This document shows positions 16,723 through 23,020 of a stretch of DNA of 23,020 nucleotides, one piece after another. The notes beneath the pieces were generated by a model. That model made no database searches, had not been told where the DNA came from, and was given only the letters and a program-made list of their open reading frames with translations. Numbering within the stretch: position 1 is the first letter of the stretch; each line of letters begins with the position of its first letter. The translations under genes were made by a program, and so were the position numbers. This DNA is from Desulfocapsa sp. (GTDB taxonomy: Bacteria; Desulfobacterota; Desulfobulbia; Desulfobulbales; Desulfocapsaceae): assembly GCA_029935135.1 (NCBI GenBank), contig JAOZKX010000001.1:1-23020 (forward strand), given 5' to 3'.

Positions 16723-18045
16723 ATGCAAAAACGAAAAGTATGTATTTCCCTTGCTATGGCCTGTCTCTTCCCTCTGCTAGGTGCAACAGGTGTTTTAGCA
16801 AGACCCGATGCCTCAGTGAAGTACTCCACCAGCAGGGCAGAAAACCCCAAGGGGGTGAAAAACTCCCTTGTTCTTCCCTACGCTTTTCCATCAGATTCCC
16901 TGGGTACCAGTTTTGGGGTGGGGGCAATGAGGAAAGGATATGGCCAGGATCAGTTGCTGGTTGGCGGTACAGTACTTGCGGGCACGGATGAGGCGTATAT
17001 TGGTGTTCTGGGGATGTGGGATTATCAGCTGCCCGTTGTGGAACGCTTCTTCTTTTCTGTTATTGGATCATTGGGCCATTACCCTGCTCAACGGGCGTAT
17101 GTCAGTGTTGAGCGGCCAGATGGTGAAGCATATGCCGGCAGTAATGATTCTGCTGAGAGTGATTATTTTGAAGATGAAGGGTCTGATAACTGGATAGACC
17201 TGAAACTGGAGTATGTTCTGCCCATGGGGCATGGTGCCAGTGGTCCCATGCAGTCTTACGACCTAAAAGGAGGCGTGCTGCAGGTTGGTGCTTCGGGTGG
17301 TGATGTCTGGAATCCCATGGAAAGCGGTGTGACGGTACTTATGCTCAAACAGTTTAATCGCTATCAGAGCATGGATCTTGAGATCGGTAAAAAGAATTAC
17401 ACGGTTCATCCACTAGTGGCTGCCTTGTATTACAATAACAGTGACTTTCCCAGCAATCCTTCCAAGGGAAGTACGCAATATTTTGCCTATACCAGAGATT
17501 TTGGCTGGTCAGACTCCGAAACAGAGTGGGACTTTCTCGAATTTGAGGCCACTAAATATTTTGATCTTGGAACTAATGAGTACACGCGACATCAGGCAAT
17601 CGCCCTGAACTTCTGGACGGGCCATTCTTTCAGTGCCGATGTGTCTGTCGATGCTGATGGCTATCGTCATGTGTCGGATGCGCCTCCTTTTACCCAGGGA
17701 GCCAAATTGGGGGGGATGTATAGAATGCGGGCCTATCCCAATAATCGATTTAACGATAATTCTGTCATCTATGGTTCTGCCGAATATCGCTGGACACCGG
17801 AGTGGAATCCCATTGGCGAGATCTCCTGGCTGCGCTGGTTGAAGATGGACTGGATGCAGTTTGTCCCTTTTGTTGAGGTTGGGCGTGTGGCAGAAGATTA
17901 TGACCTGGGGGAACTGTTCAGTGATGTGAAAGTGGATGGAGGGCTGAGTTTTCGGGCGATGATGTCTGGCGCTGTCGTCCGTTTTGATATGGCATTCTCA
18001 GATGAACAGAGTGCGGGCTGGGTCATGTTTGCACACCCGTTCTAA
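16723..18045 (+). CDS. Outer-membrane beta-barrel of the Omp85/BamA-like superfamily, without POTRA domains
   Basis: The 440-residue protein has a signal peptide (1-26, VLA/RPD) and then amphipathic strands to the C-terminus, which ends in Phe as outer-membrane proteins do. Near 334-339 the segment RMRAYPNNRFND followed by YGSAEYRW resembles the VRGY/F loop-6 motif and following strand of Omp85 barrels, as also seen in surface antigen (D15) domains. The early segment LVLPYAFPSDSLGTSFGVG fits the first strand of such barrels. No room remains for POTRA domains, so a transport role like BamA is unlikely; stand-alone 16-strand-type barrels of this kind are of unknown function. An acidic loop around 140-158 is notable. 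There is no clear Shine-Dalgarno, and a 170-bp gap separates it from the sensor gene. Confidence 0.82.
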   Translation: MQKRKVCISLAMACLFPLLGATGVLARPDASVKYSTSRAENPKGVKNSLVLPYAFPSDSLGTSFGVGAMRKGYGQDQLLVGGTVLAGTDEAYIGVLGMWDYQLPVVERFFFSVIGSLGHYPAQRAYVSVERPDGEAYAGSNDSAESDYFEDEGSDNWIDLKLEYVLPMGHGASGPMQSYDLKGGVLQVGASGGDVWNPMESGVTVLMLKQFNRYQSMDLEIGKKNYTVHPLVAALYYNNSDFPSNPSKGSTQYFAYTRDFGWSDSETEWDFLEFEATKYFDLGTNEYTRHQAIALNFWTGHSFSADVSVDADGYRHVSDAPPFTQGAKLGGMYRMRAYPNNRFNDNSVIYGSAEYRWTPEWNPIGEISWLRWLKMDWMQFVPFVEVGRVAEDYDLGELFSDVKVDGGLSFRAMMSGAVVRFDMAFSDEQSAGWVMFAHPF

Positions 18046-18073
18046 AAACATCTTGAAGTAACCTCGTCCATTG

Positions 18074-18104
18074 GATCGATACAATGTTGTTTGTTGTATC
18101 GATC
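18074..18104. terminator. Perfect 11-bp hairpin after the outer-membrane barrel gene
   Basis: GATCGATACAA (18074-18084) and TTGTATCGATC (18094-18104) form a perfect stem with a 9-nt loop, 28 bp after the barrel stop. There is no T-run after it, so it may be a 3' stabiliser, a factor-assisted terminator or a protein-binding palindrome ahead of the DUF4105 gene. Confidence 0.45.
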
Positions 18105-18191
18105 TAGATTGCAACTGCTGTTTCTGTACTCTCTTTCTGCTTTGTATCATTTGTTAACCTCCTGTTGTGTGTGTTTCCCTTTTTGTAAAAA

Positions 18192-19211
18192 ATGACTGAC
18201 CTCTCTTCTCTGAAGAAAAACAAAAGATATATTTTTTGGGCAGGTCGGGCTGCGATCATTCTTCCACTCCTGCTTCCCTGGGCATGGGGAGTGCTGGCAC
18301 TCTTTTTCGCATTTCCCGGGCCGGGGTGGGTGAGGGGTGTGGTGGCATGTTTGTTTGCTGCTTTTTTACCGGCAGCATTTGTCAGGGGTCGCTCCTTTAG
18401 CAGGAATATGCTCTTTTGCATACTGCTCTTTATGGCCTTGCTCATCTGGTGGCAGACCTTACGGCCAACAAATAACAAAGAGTGGGCTCAGGATGTTGCT
18501 GAGATTTCCCACGGGACTCTTACCGGGAACAGGCTGCGCATGTACAATGTTCGCAATTTTGAATACAACGGTGCAAATGTTGTCAAAAACCGGTGGGAGA
18601 CCCGGGATTATGATCTGGATACATTACAGGGACTGGATCTGTTCCTCTCCTATTGGGCTTCCGATACAATCGCCCATACGATTTTGAGCTGGGATTTTGC
18701 TGATGGGAATCATCTGGCTGTTTCCATTGAAACCCGTAAGGATGTCGGTCAGGACTATTCGGCGGTAAAAGGTTTTTTAAAACAGTATGAGCTTGCCTAT
18801 GTTGCCGCAGATGAAAATGATATTATTAAATTGCGTACCAATTATCGGAAGGAGCGTGTGTTTGTGTATCGTTTACAGGTCTCTAAGGAGCAGGCAAGGC
18901 TCTTGCTGGAGAGTTATCTCCGGGAGATGAATGGCTTGCTTGAGCAGCCGGAATTTTATGATGCCCTTATGAAAAACTGTACCACCAGTATTCTGCTGCA
19001 CCGCAATGCCATTGCTCCAGACGACCCTTTCCCCCTGGACTGGCGGCTTTTTCTCACTGGGCATGTGGATGAGTTATTGTATGAGCGAGGTCGGCTGAAT
19101 GTCACCCTGCCGTTCTCTGAACTGCGAGAGAAGAGTCGCATAGATTTGCGTATGCAGTCGTGTCAGGGAGAAGACTATGCAAAACAGTTACGCCGGAATC
19201 TACTGCAGTAA
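18192..19211 (+). CDS. DUF4105 (Lnb N-terminal periplasmic domain) membrane protein
   Basis: The 339-residue protein has three hydrophobic segments in its first 90 residues (about 15-41, 46-64 and 72-89), then a soluble domain of about 250 residues. That domain has the DUF4105 pattern: RNFEYN and RDYDL near 121-142, the segment DLFLSYW followed by AHTILSW near 149-167, and KNCTTSILLH with C263 near the end. The family is named from the N-terminal periplasmic part of bifidobacterial lacto-N-biosidase chaperone-like proteins and looks cysteine-peptidase-like (His and Cys conserved), but no activity is established for this type. The domain is probably periplasmic. The ATG at 18192 lacks a good ribosome-binding site. 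It lies downstream of the barrel gene and is convergent with the kinase gene. Confidence 0.86.
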   Translation: MTDLSSLKKNKRYIFWAGRAAIILPLLLPWAWGVLALFFAFPGPGWVRGVVACLFAAFLPAAFVRGRSFSRNMLFCILLFMALLIWWQTLRPTNNKEWAQDVAEISHGTLTGNRLRMYNVRNFEYNGANVVKNRWETRDYDLDTLQGLDLFLSYWASDTIAHTILSWDFADGNHLAVSIETRKDVGQDYSAVKGFLKQYELAYVAADENDIIKLRTNYRKERVFVYRLQVSKEQARLLLESYLREMNGLLEQPEFYDALMKNCTTSILLHRNAIAPDDPFPLDWRLFLTGHVDELLYERGRLNVTLPFSELREKSRIDLRMQSCQGEDYAKQLRRNLLQ

Positions 19212-19255
19212 CTTCCCTAAAGCCAGATAACCAGCTTTAAAGCCATTATAAGGTA

Positions 19256-20326
19256 CTAAAGGGATCTGCTGAGTTTGCGGATGTTCTTTTCCTGGGCAAT
19301 GATGCTTTGCAACAGGGAAAACTGGCCCATTGCCTTGTGCAGGGTTTCTTCCGGATGGGAGCACTTGAAATAGTTGCCGCCTGCCAGGAAATCAGAAAAA
19401 AATCGCAGCCCCAGTTCAAAGGTGATTGTTTTTACTCCGTCATAAATGTATTCCCGATCCATGTGCGTGAGGAGATTTTTTGTTTCCCGAAAATATCCTT
19501 TGAGTATCCCTCGGCAGAGATCAATAGTAAAGACAGCTGCCTCGGGTTTACCTGTTGCGGAACCATGATTGCAGGCTGAACGCAGACAGTCGCCAATGTC
19601 ATGTTGCAGCAGTCCAGGGCCAATTGTGTCAAGATCAATAATGCTGAGGGCCTGATGACTATCTCTGTCAAAGAGGATATTGGCAACTTTTGGATCTCCA
19701 TGAACGATTCTTTCCTGAATAGTACCTTGTAAAAAAGCTTCTTCCAGCACTGTTATTCCTGCCCGTTCTCTCTCAATAATATTAATACAGAAGTCAATAT
19801 CTGCTGAGCGGCTGCTGTTGCTGATCTGATCGTATTGCTGCAGATAATTGCTGATCTGATGAAAACCCGGCAGAGGGGACTTCATCTCCTGGATATCTAA
19901 ACCTATCAGTCTGTTATGAAAATAACCAAGGGCCGAACCCGTCTGTTCTGCCTGAAAAGAAGTTGTTATCTGAGAAAGGGTACAGCTGTTTTCAATGTAG
20001 GAAAGAGCACGCCACAGTGAGCCCTTTTTGTCTTCTACGGAAAATTCCCCATGGACAGTCGGGACGAGTACAGTGTCCTGCCAGTGTTGTTCGTTGGGAG
20101 AGGTTTTTGTCTGTAAGTGGGCAGTGAGGTGATGCAGGTTCTGAATCAGGATCTCTGGATCGGGGAAGACCTGCCCGTTGATCCGCTGGACAACAATATG
20201 CTGTTCCCCGGTTTGAACCAGAAAAGTATCATTGATGTTCCCCTCACCAAGGGGCGAAATTGTTGCTTCTTCCGGCCTTGTGCAGTAGCTGGCAAGGACA
20301 TGAGCTGGTACTGTTTCTGCACGCAT
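19256..20326 (-). CDS. APH-family phosphotransferase, NahK-like
   Basis: The 356-residue protein has the aminoglycoside-phosphotransferase/choline-kinase fold: a glycine-rich loop LGEGNINDTFLV near 26-37, a following IVVQRIN strand with the place of the ATP-binding residue, the catalytic loop HGDPKVANILFD (H209, D211, N216) and the metal-binding IIDLDTIGPG. The general layout, with VQRIN and FPDPE, resembles N-acetylhexosamine 1-kinase and related sugar kinases more than antibiotic kinases, so a sugar substrate is the better guess. Its ATG lies 2 bp after the acyltransferase stop, so the two are co-transcribed. It is a cytoplasmic enzyme. Substrate assignment would need genes beyond those seen here. 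Confidence 0.88.
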   Translation of the reverse strand: MRAETVPAHVLASYCTRPEEATISPLGEGNINDTFLVQTGEQHIVVQRINGQVFPDPEILIQNLHHLTAHLQTKTSPNEQHWQDTVLVPTVHGEFSVEDKKGSLWRALSYIENSCTLSQITTSFQAEQTGSALGYFHNRLIGLDIQEMKSPLPGFHQISNYLQQYDQISNSSRSADIDFCINIIERERAGITVLEEAFLQGTIQERIVHGDPKVANILFDRDSHQALSIIDLDTIGPGLLQHDIGDCLRSACNHGSATGKPEAAVFTIDLCRGILKGYFRETKNLLTHMDREYIYDGVKTITFELGLRFFSDFLAGGNYFKCSHPEETLHKAMGQFSLLQSIIAQEKNIRKLSRSL

Positions 20327-20328
20327 GA

Positions 20329-21375
20329 TCAGTCGCTTTTTTCCTCGGATGCCATCCTATAATGTGAACTTTTCCGCAGAAATGGACGCTCGATAAGATG
20401 ATAGGAGAGAGTGGCGGTTACAAGGATGGCAAGGATAAGAAGGTAGAATGCTGTCCAGGGGCCATTGGTGAAAAGGTCCAAGGCTGTAAATATTTGAATA
20501 ATTGGAAAATGATAGATGTAGACACCATAAGAGATATCTCCAAATTTCCCCCAGTTTCCCAGGAATGGTAGGCAGACAGCAAAACTGACCACGGTGATGG
20601 CAAGGGTCAGCGGGTAGAGGGGCGGAAAGAGGGCAGGGCCCTGGAGACTCAAGAAAAGCAGGCTGGGAAGAAGGAATTTCCACCAGTGCTGTTTTAAAAA
20701 AGAAAAGTAGAGATACAGTCCTCCTCCACTGACAAAAAAAGAGAGTTGCCCGGGAAGCTGTTTTTCAAGACTCAGGTAGATGTCCAGATTGTTGCTCTGG
20801 TACAGTTTGAGAAAAAGAAGAGAATACAAAAGAGAGAGTAGATAAATGGAGAAGAGGACAAGCCATCTATTCTTTCTTGTAAAGAGCAGAAAAATAAGGG
20901 GCACCGAGAAGTAAAACATCATCTCCACTTTAATGGTCCAGAGTGGTGGATTGATTGCCTGTATTGGGTTGGCAGAAAAGATCCCCGCTAAGTCCGGTTG
21001 CAGAAAGTTGAGGAAAAAGAGGTTGGAAAACAGGTAGCGGAACCACTGCTCTGAGAAATAGAGCTCAGATGGAACATTGCTGAGCAGAGGGAGGCAGAAG
21101 GTTGCCAGCAGTACCACTGTGATATATGCCGGGAATATACGGCGGATTCGTTTGTTTAAGTAAGAGAGGAATCCGGAGGAGTGTTCGTAGCTGCTGAAAA
21201 TAAGGAAGCCACTCACCACAAAGAAACAGTCCACAGCAATATCGGAACGAAAGAAACGGGCAAGTGAATAATAGCTCCAGTTACCGCTTACCTGGCAGAG
21301 GTGTGAAAGGCAGACACTGAGTGCCAGGCCAAGACGAAGGAGGTCAAAGTTGTTTTTATAAGGAATCTTTACCAC
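20329..21375 (-). CDS. Acyltransferase family 3 membrane protein (OafA/YrhL-like, no SGNH domain)
   Basis: The 348-residue integral membrane protein has about ten hydrophobic helices. It shows the family marks: N-x-DLLRLGLALSV in the first helix with the conserved His in LSHLCQV, the GvDlFFvlSG-type segment AVDCFFVVSGFLIF, and the RIRRIFPAY motif. These enzymes use cytoplasmic acyl donors to O-acylate LPS O-antigen, capsule, peptidoglycan or lipid-linked sugars. The family's optional C-terminal SGNH domain is absent, as the protein ends after the last helix with SEEKSD. The start is a GTG at 21375 with GGAAAG 3 nt upstream. The kinase gene follows directly, which suggests a joint role in modifying a sugar. 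Confidence 0.93.
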   Translation of the reverse strand: MVKIPYKNNFDLLRLGLALSVCLSHLCQVSGNWSYYSLARFFRSDIAVDCFFVVSGFLIFSSYEHSSGFLSYLNKRIRRIFPAYITVVLLATFCLPLLSNVPSELYFSEQWFRYLFSNLFFLNFLQPDLAGIFSANPIQAINPPLWTIKVEMMFYFSVPLIFLLFTRKNRWLVLFSIYLLSLLYSLLFLKLYQSNNLDIYLSLEKQLPGQLSFFVSGGGLYLYFSFLKQHWWKFLLPSLLFLSLQGPALFPPLYPLTLAITVVSFAVCLPFLGNWGKFGDISYGVYIYHFPIIQIFTALDLFTNGPWTAFYLLILAILVTATLSYHLIERPFLRKSSHYRMASEEKSD

Positions 21376-21477
21376 GGTCTTTCCGATAGACTATTTGTCA
21401 AAAAAAGTTACTGAGCCTGTTATGTACACCGGAATTATCGACTAATCCATACTATTTTACAGTTTGCCAAAAACAAC

Positions 21478-21513
21478 AAAAGGCGCAGTGGCTGATGCCA
21501 TTGCGCCTTTTTT
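21478..21513. terminator. Strong rho-independent terminator after the rhodanese gene
   Basis: AAAAGGCGCAGTGGC (21478-21492) and GCCATTGCGCCTTTT form a 15-bp stem with one G-T wobble around a TGAT loop. T-runs on both strands make it bidirectional. It lies 17 bp past the rhodanese stop on the minus strand and insulates the acyltransferase gene from the MCP-rhodanese operon. Confidence 0.93.
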
Positions 21514-21529
21514 GCTGACGGGAATGGGA

Positions 21530-22102
21530 CTACAGCTGTTTGACCCCATCCTCACTGATATAGCGTTTTGCTTTTCTTTTCAGTTTAGCATCGGACTGAA
21601 CTTTTTTGAAAAGGTGCGGGTAGCCGGCACGAAACCAGACAATCTGCTCGGCAGGATAGCCCCATTCTGTGATTGCGGCAAATGATGCATTATAGCTGCG
21701 GTGACATTTGGGGCCCTGACAGAAGAAGACGATGGTGGCCTTGTCCTTGGCGATTCCCTTGTCGGCCATGGCTTTTTCTAGAGATTCCGGAGTGAGGGTA
21801 TTCTCCGCCATTCCTTTTTTGTTGTAGATGAGCAGTACTGCATCACTGACTGTACCTTTCTTGAAAAAACTTTCGGGACGGGTATCCACCCAGAGAACAT
21901 TCTCTCCTTTCTTCAGGTGTGTAACAGCCTCATCCACATCCCAGATGGGGGCTCCCCAGGCAAGTGTTTTAAATGATTTGTCCAGTTGGTCGGCTGGGAT
22001 TTTTCCTTTCCCCACTTCTGCAGCCATAAGCGGGGCCGTGAGGCAGAGGCAGAAAATCATAGAGGCGATTAGGGTGATTGCTTTGCATGGACATTTTGTC
22101 AT
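21530..22102 (-). CDS. Exported rhodanese-like protein
   Basis: The 190-residue protein starts at an ATG with AAGGAGAG 5 nt upstream. Residues 1-28 are a signal peptide (MAA/EVG) carrying several cysteines. The mature part has one rhodanese domain: WVDTRPESFFKKGTVSDAVLL near 71-91 for the substrate-loop Asp/Arg segment, and VFFCQGPKCHRS near 125-136 for the active-site loop with C128. A second cysteine (C133) lies in the same loop, which is unusual for a simple thiosulfate sulfurtransferase and could allow a disulfide or polysulfide chemistry. Periplasmic location is inferred. It lies 23 bp after a chemoreceptor gene, so the two are probably co-transcribed, and it is followed by its own terminator. 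Confidence 0.93.
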   Translation of the reverse strand: MTKCPCKAITLIASMIFCLCLTAPLMAAEVGKGKIPADQLDKSFKTLAWGAPIWDVDEAVTHLKKGENVLWVDTRPESFFKKGTVSDAVLLIYNKKGMAENTLTPESLEKAMADKGIAKDKATIVFFCQGPKCHRSYNASFAAITEWGYPAEQIVWFRAGYPHLFKKVQSDAKLKRKAKRYISEDGVKQL

Positions 22103-22125
22103 GTGGTCTCTCCTTGATGGGTGTT

Positions 22126-23020
22126 TTATTGTTTCAGGGTAAATGATTCTACACGGTTGCGTAATGATTCAGCCACAGACGCCAGTTCAGCAGAGGACTC
22201 ATTGAGAGCAGCCATGGTTTCGTTGGTGACAGTTGCTGAGTTTGTGATATCCTCAATGTTTTTTGAGAAACTTGTTGTGGTTTGATGGGCACTGGCGGTG
22301 TTGTGGGAAATGTCCTGGGCAACAGAGGCCTGTTCGTTTACAGCAGAGGAGATTACAGATGACGATTCGGTGACCAGCTGGATAACTTCGGATATCTTCG
22401 AAGATGCAGCCACCGCCTCCGTTGTATATTTCTGGATATCGGTAATGTTTGCCCCTATGTTTTTTGCGGTATTCATGGACTGGCTGGCGAGATCTTTGAC
22501 CTCTGAAGCCACCACCGCAAATCCCTTGCCGGCCTCTCCTGCCCGAGCCGCCTCGATGGTAGCATTCAGTGCCAGCAGGTTGGTCTGGTCCGCAAATTCT
22601 GTAATAGACTGATTGGCCTTGCCAATGGCAACGACAACTCCGTTGAGTTGCTGAATGATATTGGCGCTTTCCTGGGAAATGTGCTGCGCCTCTTCTGTTG
22701 TTCTGCTGCTTGTTTCGGTATTGTCGCCAATTTCTTTGATGGATGCTGACATCTCTTCGGTGGCACTGGCAACAATCTGCAGGTTGTCGGTTACTGATTC
22801 AAAAGAGTTCCCCATCTCCTGGGCGCGTGATTCAATAATATTAGAGGAGATATCCAGATCTTCGGAGAGCTCACTGATCTGCCTGGATGTTTGCAGAAGG
22901 TTTTCGGCATTATTGCCAATCTCTCTGATAATGGCACCAATGTTATCAGTGATGGAGCTAAGCGATTGTCCCAGTACATCTTTCTCCGAATAGATACTGA
23001 TGTCTATGGCCAGATTTCCC
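22126..23020 (-). CDS. Methyl-accepting chemotaxis protein, C-terminal signalling part (5' end outside window)
   Basis: The frame is open to the right edge, giving 297 residues before the TAA at 22128-22126; the internal ATG at 22815 is not the start. The visible part is a long coiled-coil signalling domain with the conserved hairpin tip ([37 protein letters not shown]) that binds CheA and CheW. Heptad patterns with Gln/Glu pairs on both sides (for example [10 protein letters not shown]) are typical methylation regions. The C-terminus ends SFTLKQ, with no CheR-binding pentapeptide. HAMP, membrane and ligand domains lie outside. The rhodanese gene follows after 23 bp. Confidence 0.96.
   Translation of the reverse strand, partial: GNLAIDISIYSEKDVLGQSLSSITDNIGAIIREIGNNAENLLQTSRQISELSEDLDISSNIIESRAQEMGNSFESVTDNLQIVASATEEMSASIKEIGDNTETSSRTTEEAQHISQESANIIQQLNGVVVAIGKANQSITEFADQTNLLALNATIEAARAGEAGKGFAVVASEVKDLASQSMNTAKNIGANITDIQKYTTEAVAASSKISEVIQLVTESSSVISSAVNEQASVAQDISHNTASAHQTTTSFSKNIEDITNSATVTNETMAALNESSAELASVAESLRNRVESFTLKQ

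Noticed and set aside
22126..22815. The chemoreceptor as a complete 229-residue protein
   Set aside because: The frame is open upstream to the window edge with matching coiled-coil sequence, so 22815 is an internal methionine.

Overview
The window looks like a chromosomal segment of a Gram-negative, probably anaerobic sulfur-cycling bacterium, most likely a Desulfobacterota (Desulfobulbales-like) species. The evidence is a selenocysteine-type C_GCAxxG_C_C protein, a rubredoxin with the Cx4C spacing described from Desulfovibrio, a periplasmic rhodanese paired with a chemoreceptor, and a four-cysteine C-terminal tail (ICxxCKxxRDDxGYW) that I associate with deltaproteobacterial sensors. The assignment is inference; there is no rRNA or other marker gene. 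I saw no tRNA, CRISPR array, insertion sequence or phage gene.

Layout. (1) 1-7679, minus strand: one uninterrupted reading frame of at least 2,559 codons that runs off the left edge. It encodes a giant secreted mosaic protein: signal peptide, three LamG-plus-FN3-like modules, a fourth LamG, two beta-helix/choice-of-anchor-Q units separated by a BACON-like domain, an Ig-like domain, and an unrecognised C-terminal part. (2) 7680-8503: an 824-bp non-coding gap with inverted repeats, separating the giant gene from a divergent gene for a cohesin-like secreted protein with two calcium-loop motifs (8504-9403), which ends at a strong terminator. (3) 9649-10131, minus: a C_GCAxxG_C_C family gene with an in-frame UGA exactly where the family has its first conserved Cys, followed by a bacterial SECIS-like hairpin. 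It is best read as a selenoprotein. (4) 10291-11720, plus: rubredoxin, TatD-family nuclease and hot-dog thioesterase in a tight operon. (5) 11844-13899, minus: a methylguanine-DNA methyltransferase overlapping tgt, then yajC; divergent from a CYTH-domain gene at 13957.

(6) 13957-19211, plus: CYTH protein; a large membrane sensor with two fused solute-binding domains, one transmembrane helix, a coiled coil and a Cys4 tail but no recognisable output domain; a POTRA-less Omp85-type outer-membrane barrel; and a DUF4105 membrane protein. (7) 19256-21375, minus: an acyltransferase-3 membrane protein followed 2 bp later by an APH/NahK-like kinase, suggesting sugar or envelope-glycan modification. 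(8) 21530-23020, minus: the C-terminal signalling half of a methyl-accepting chemotaxis protein (cut by the right edge) followed 23 bp later by an exported rhodanese with its own terminator.

Two genes are easily lost by automatic ORF calling: the giant gene, because neither its stop nor its 3' end is in the window, and the selenoprotein gene, because UGA is read as stop. The selenoprotein is the best-supported unusual element here. The giant adhesin-like protein facing a cohesin/EF-loop protein is the most interesting possible surface system.
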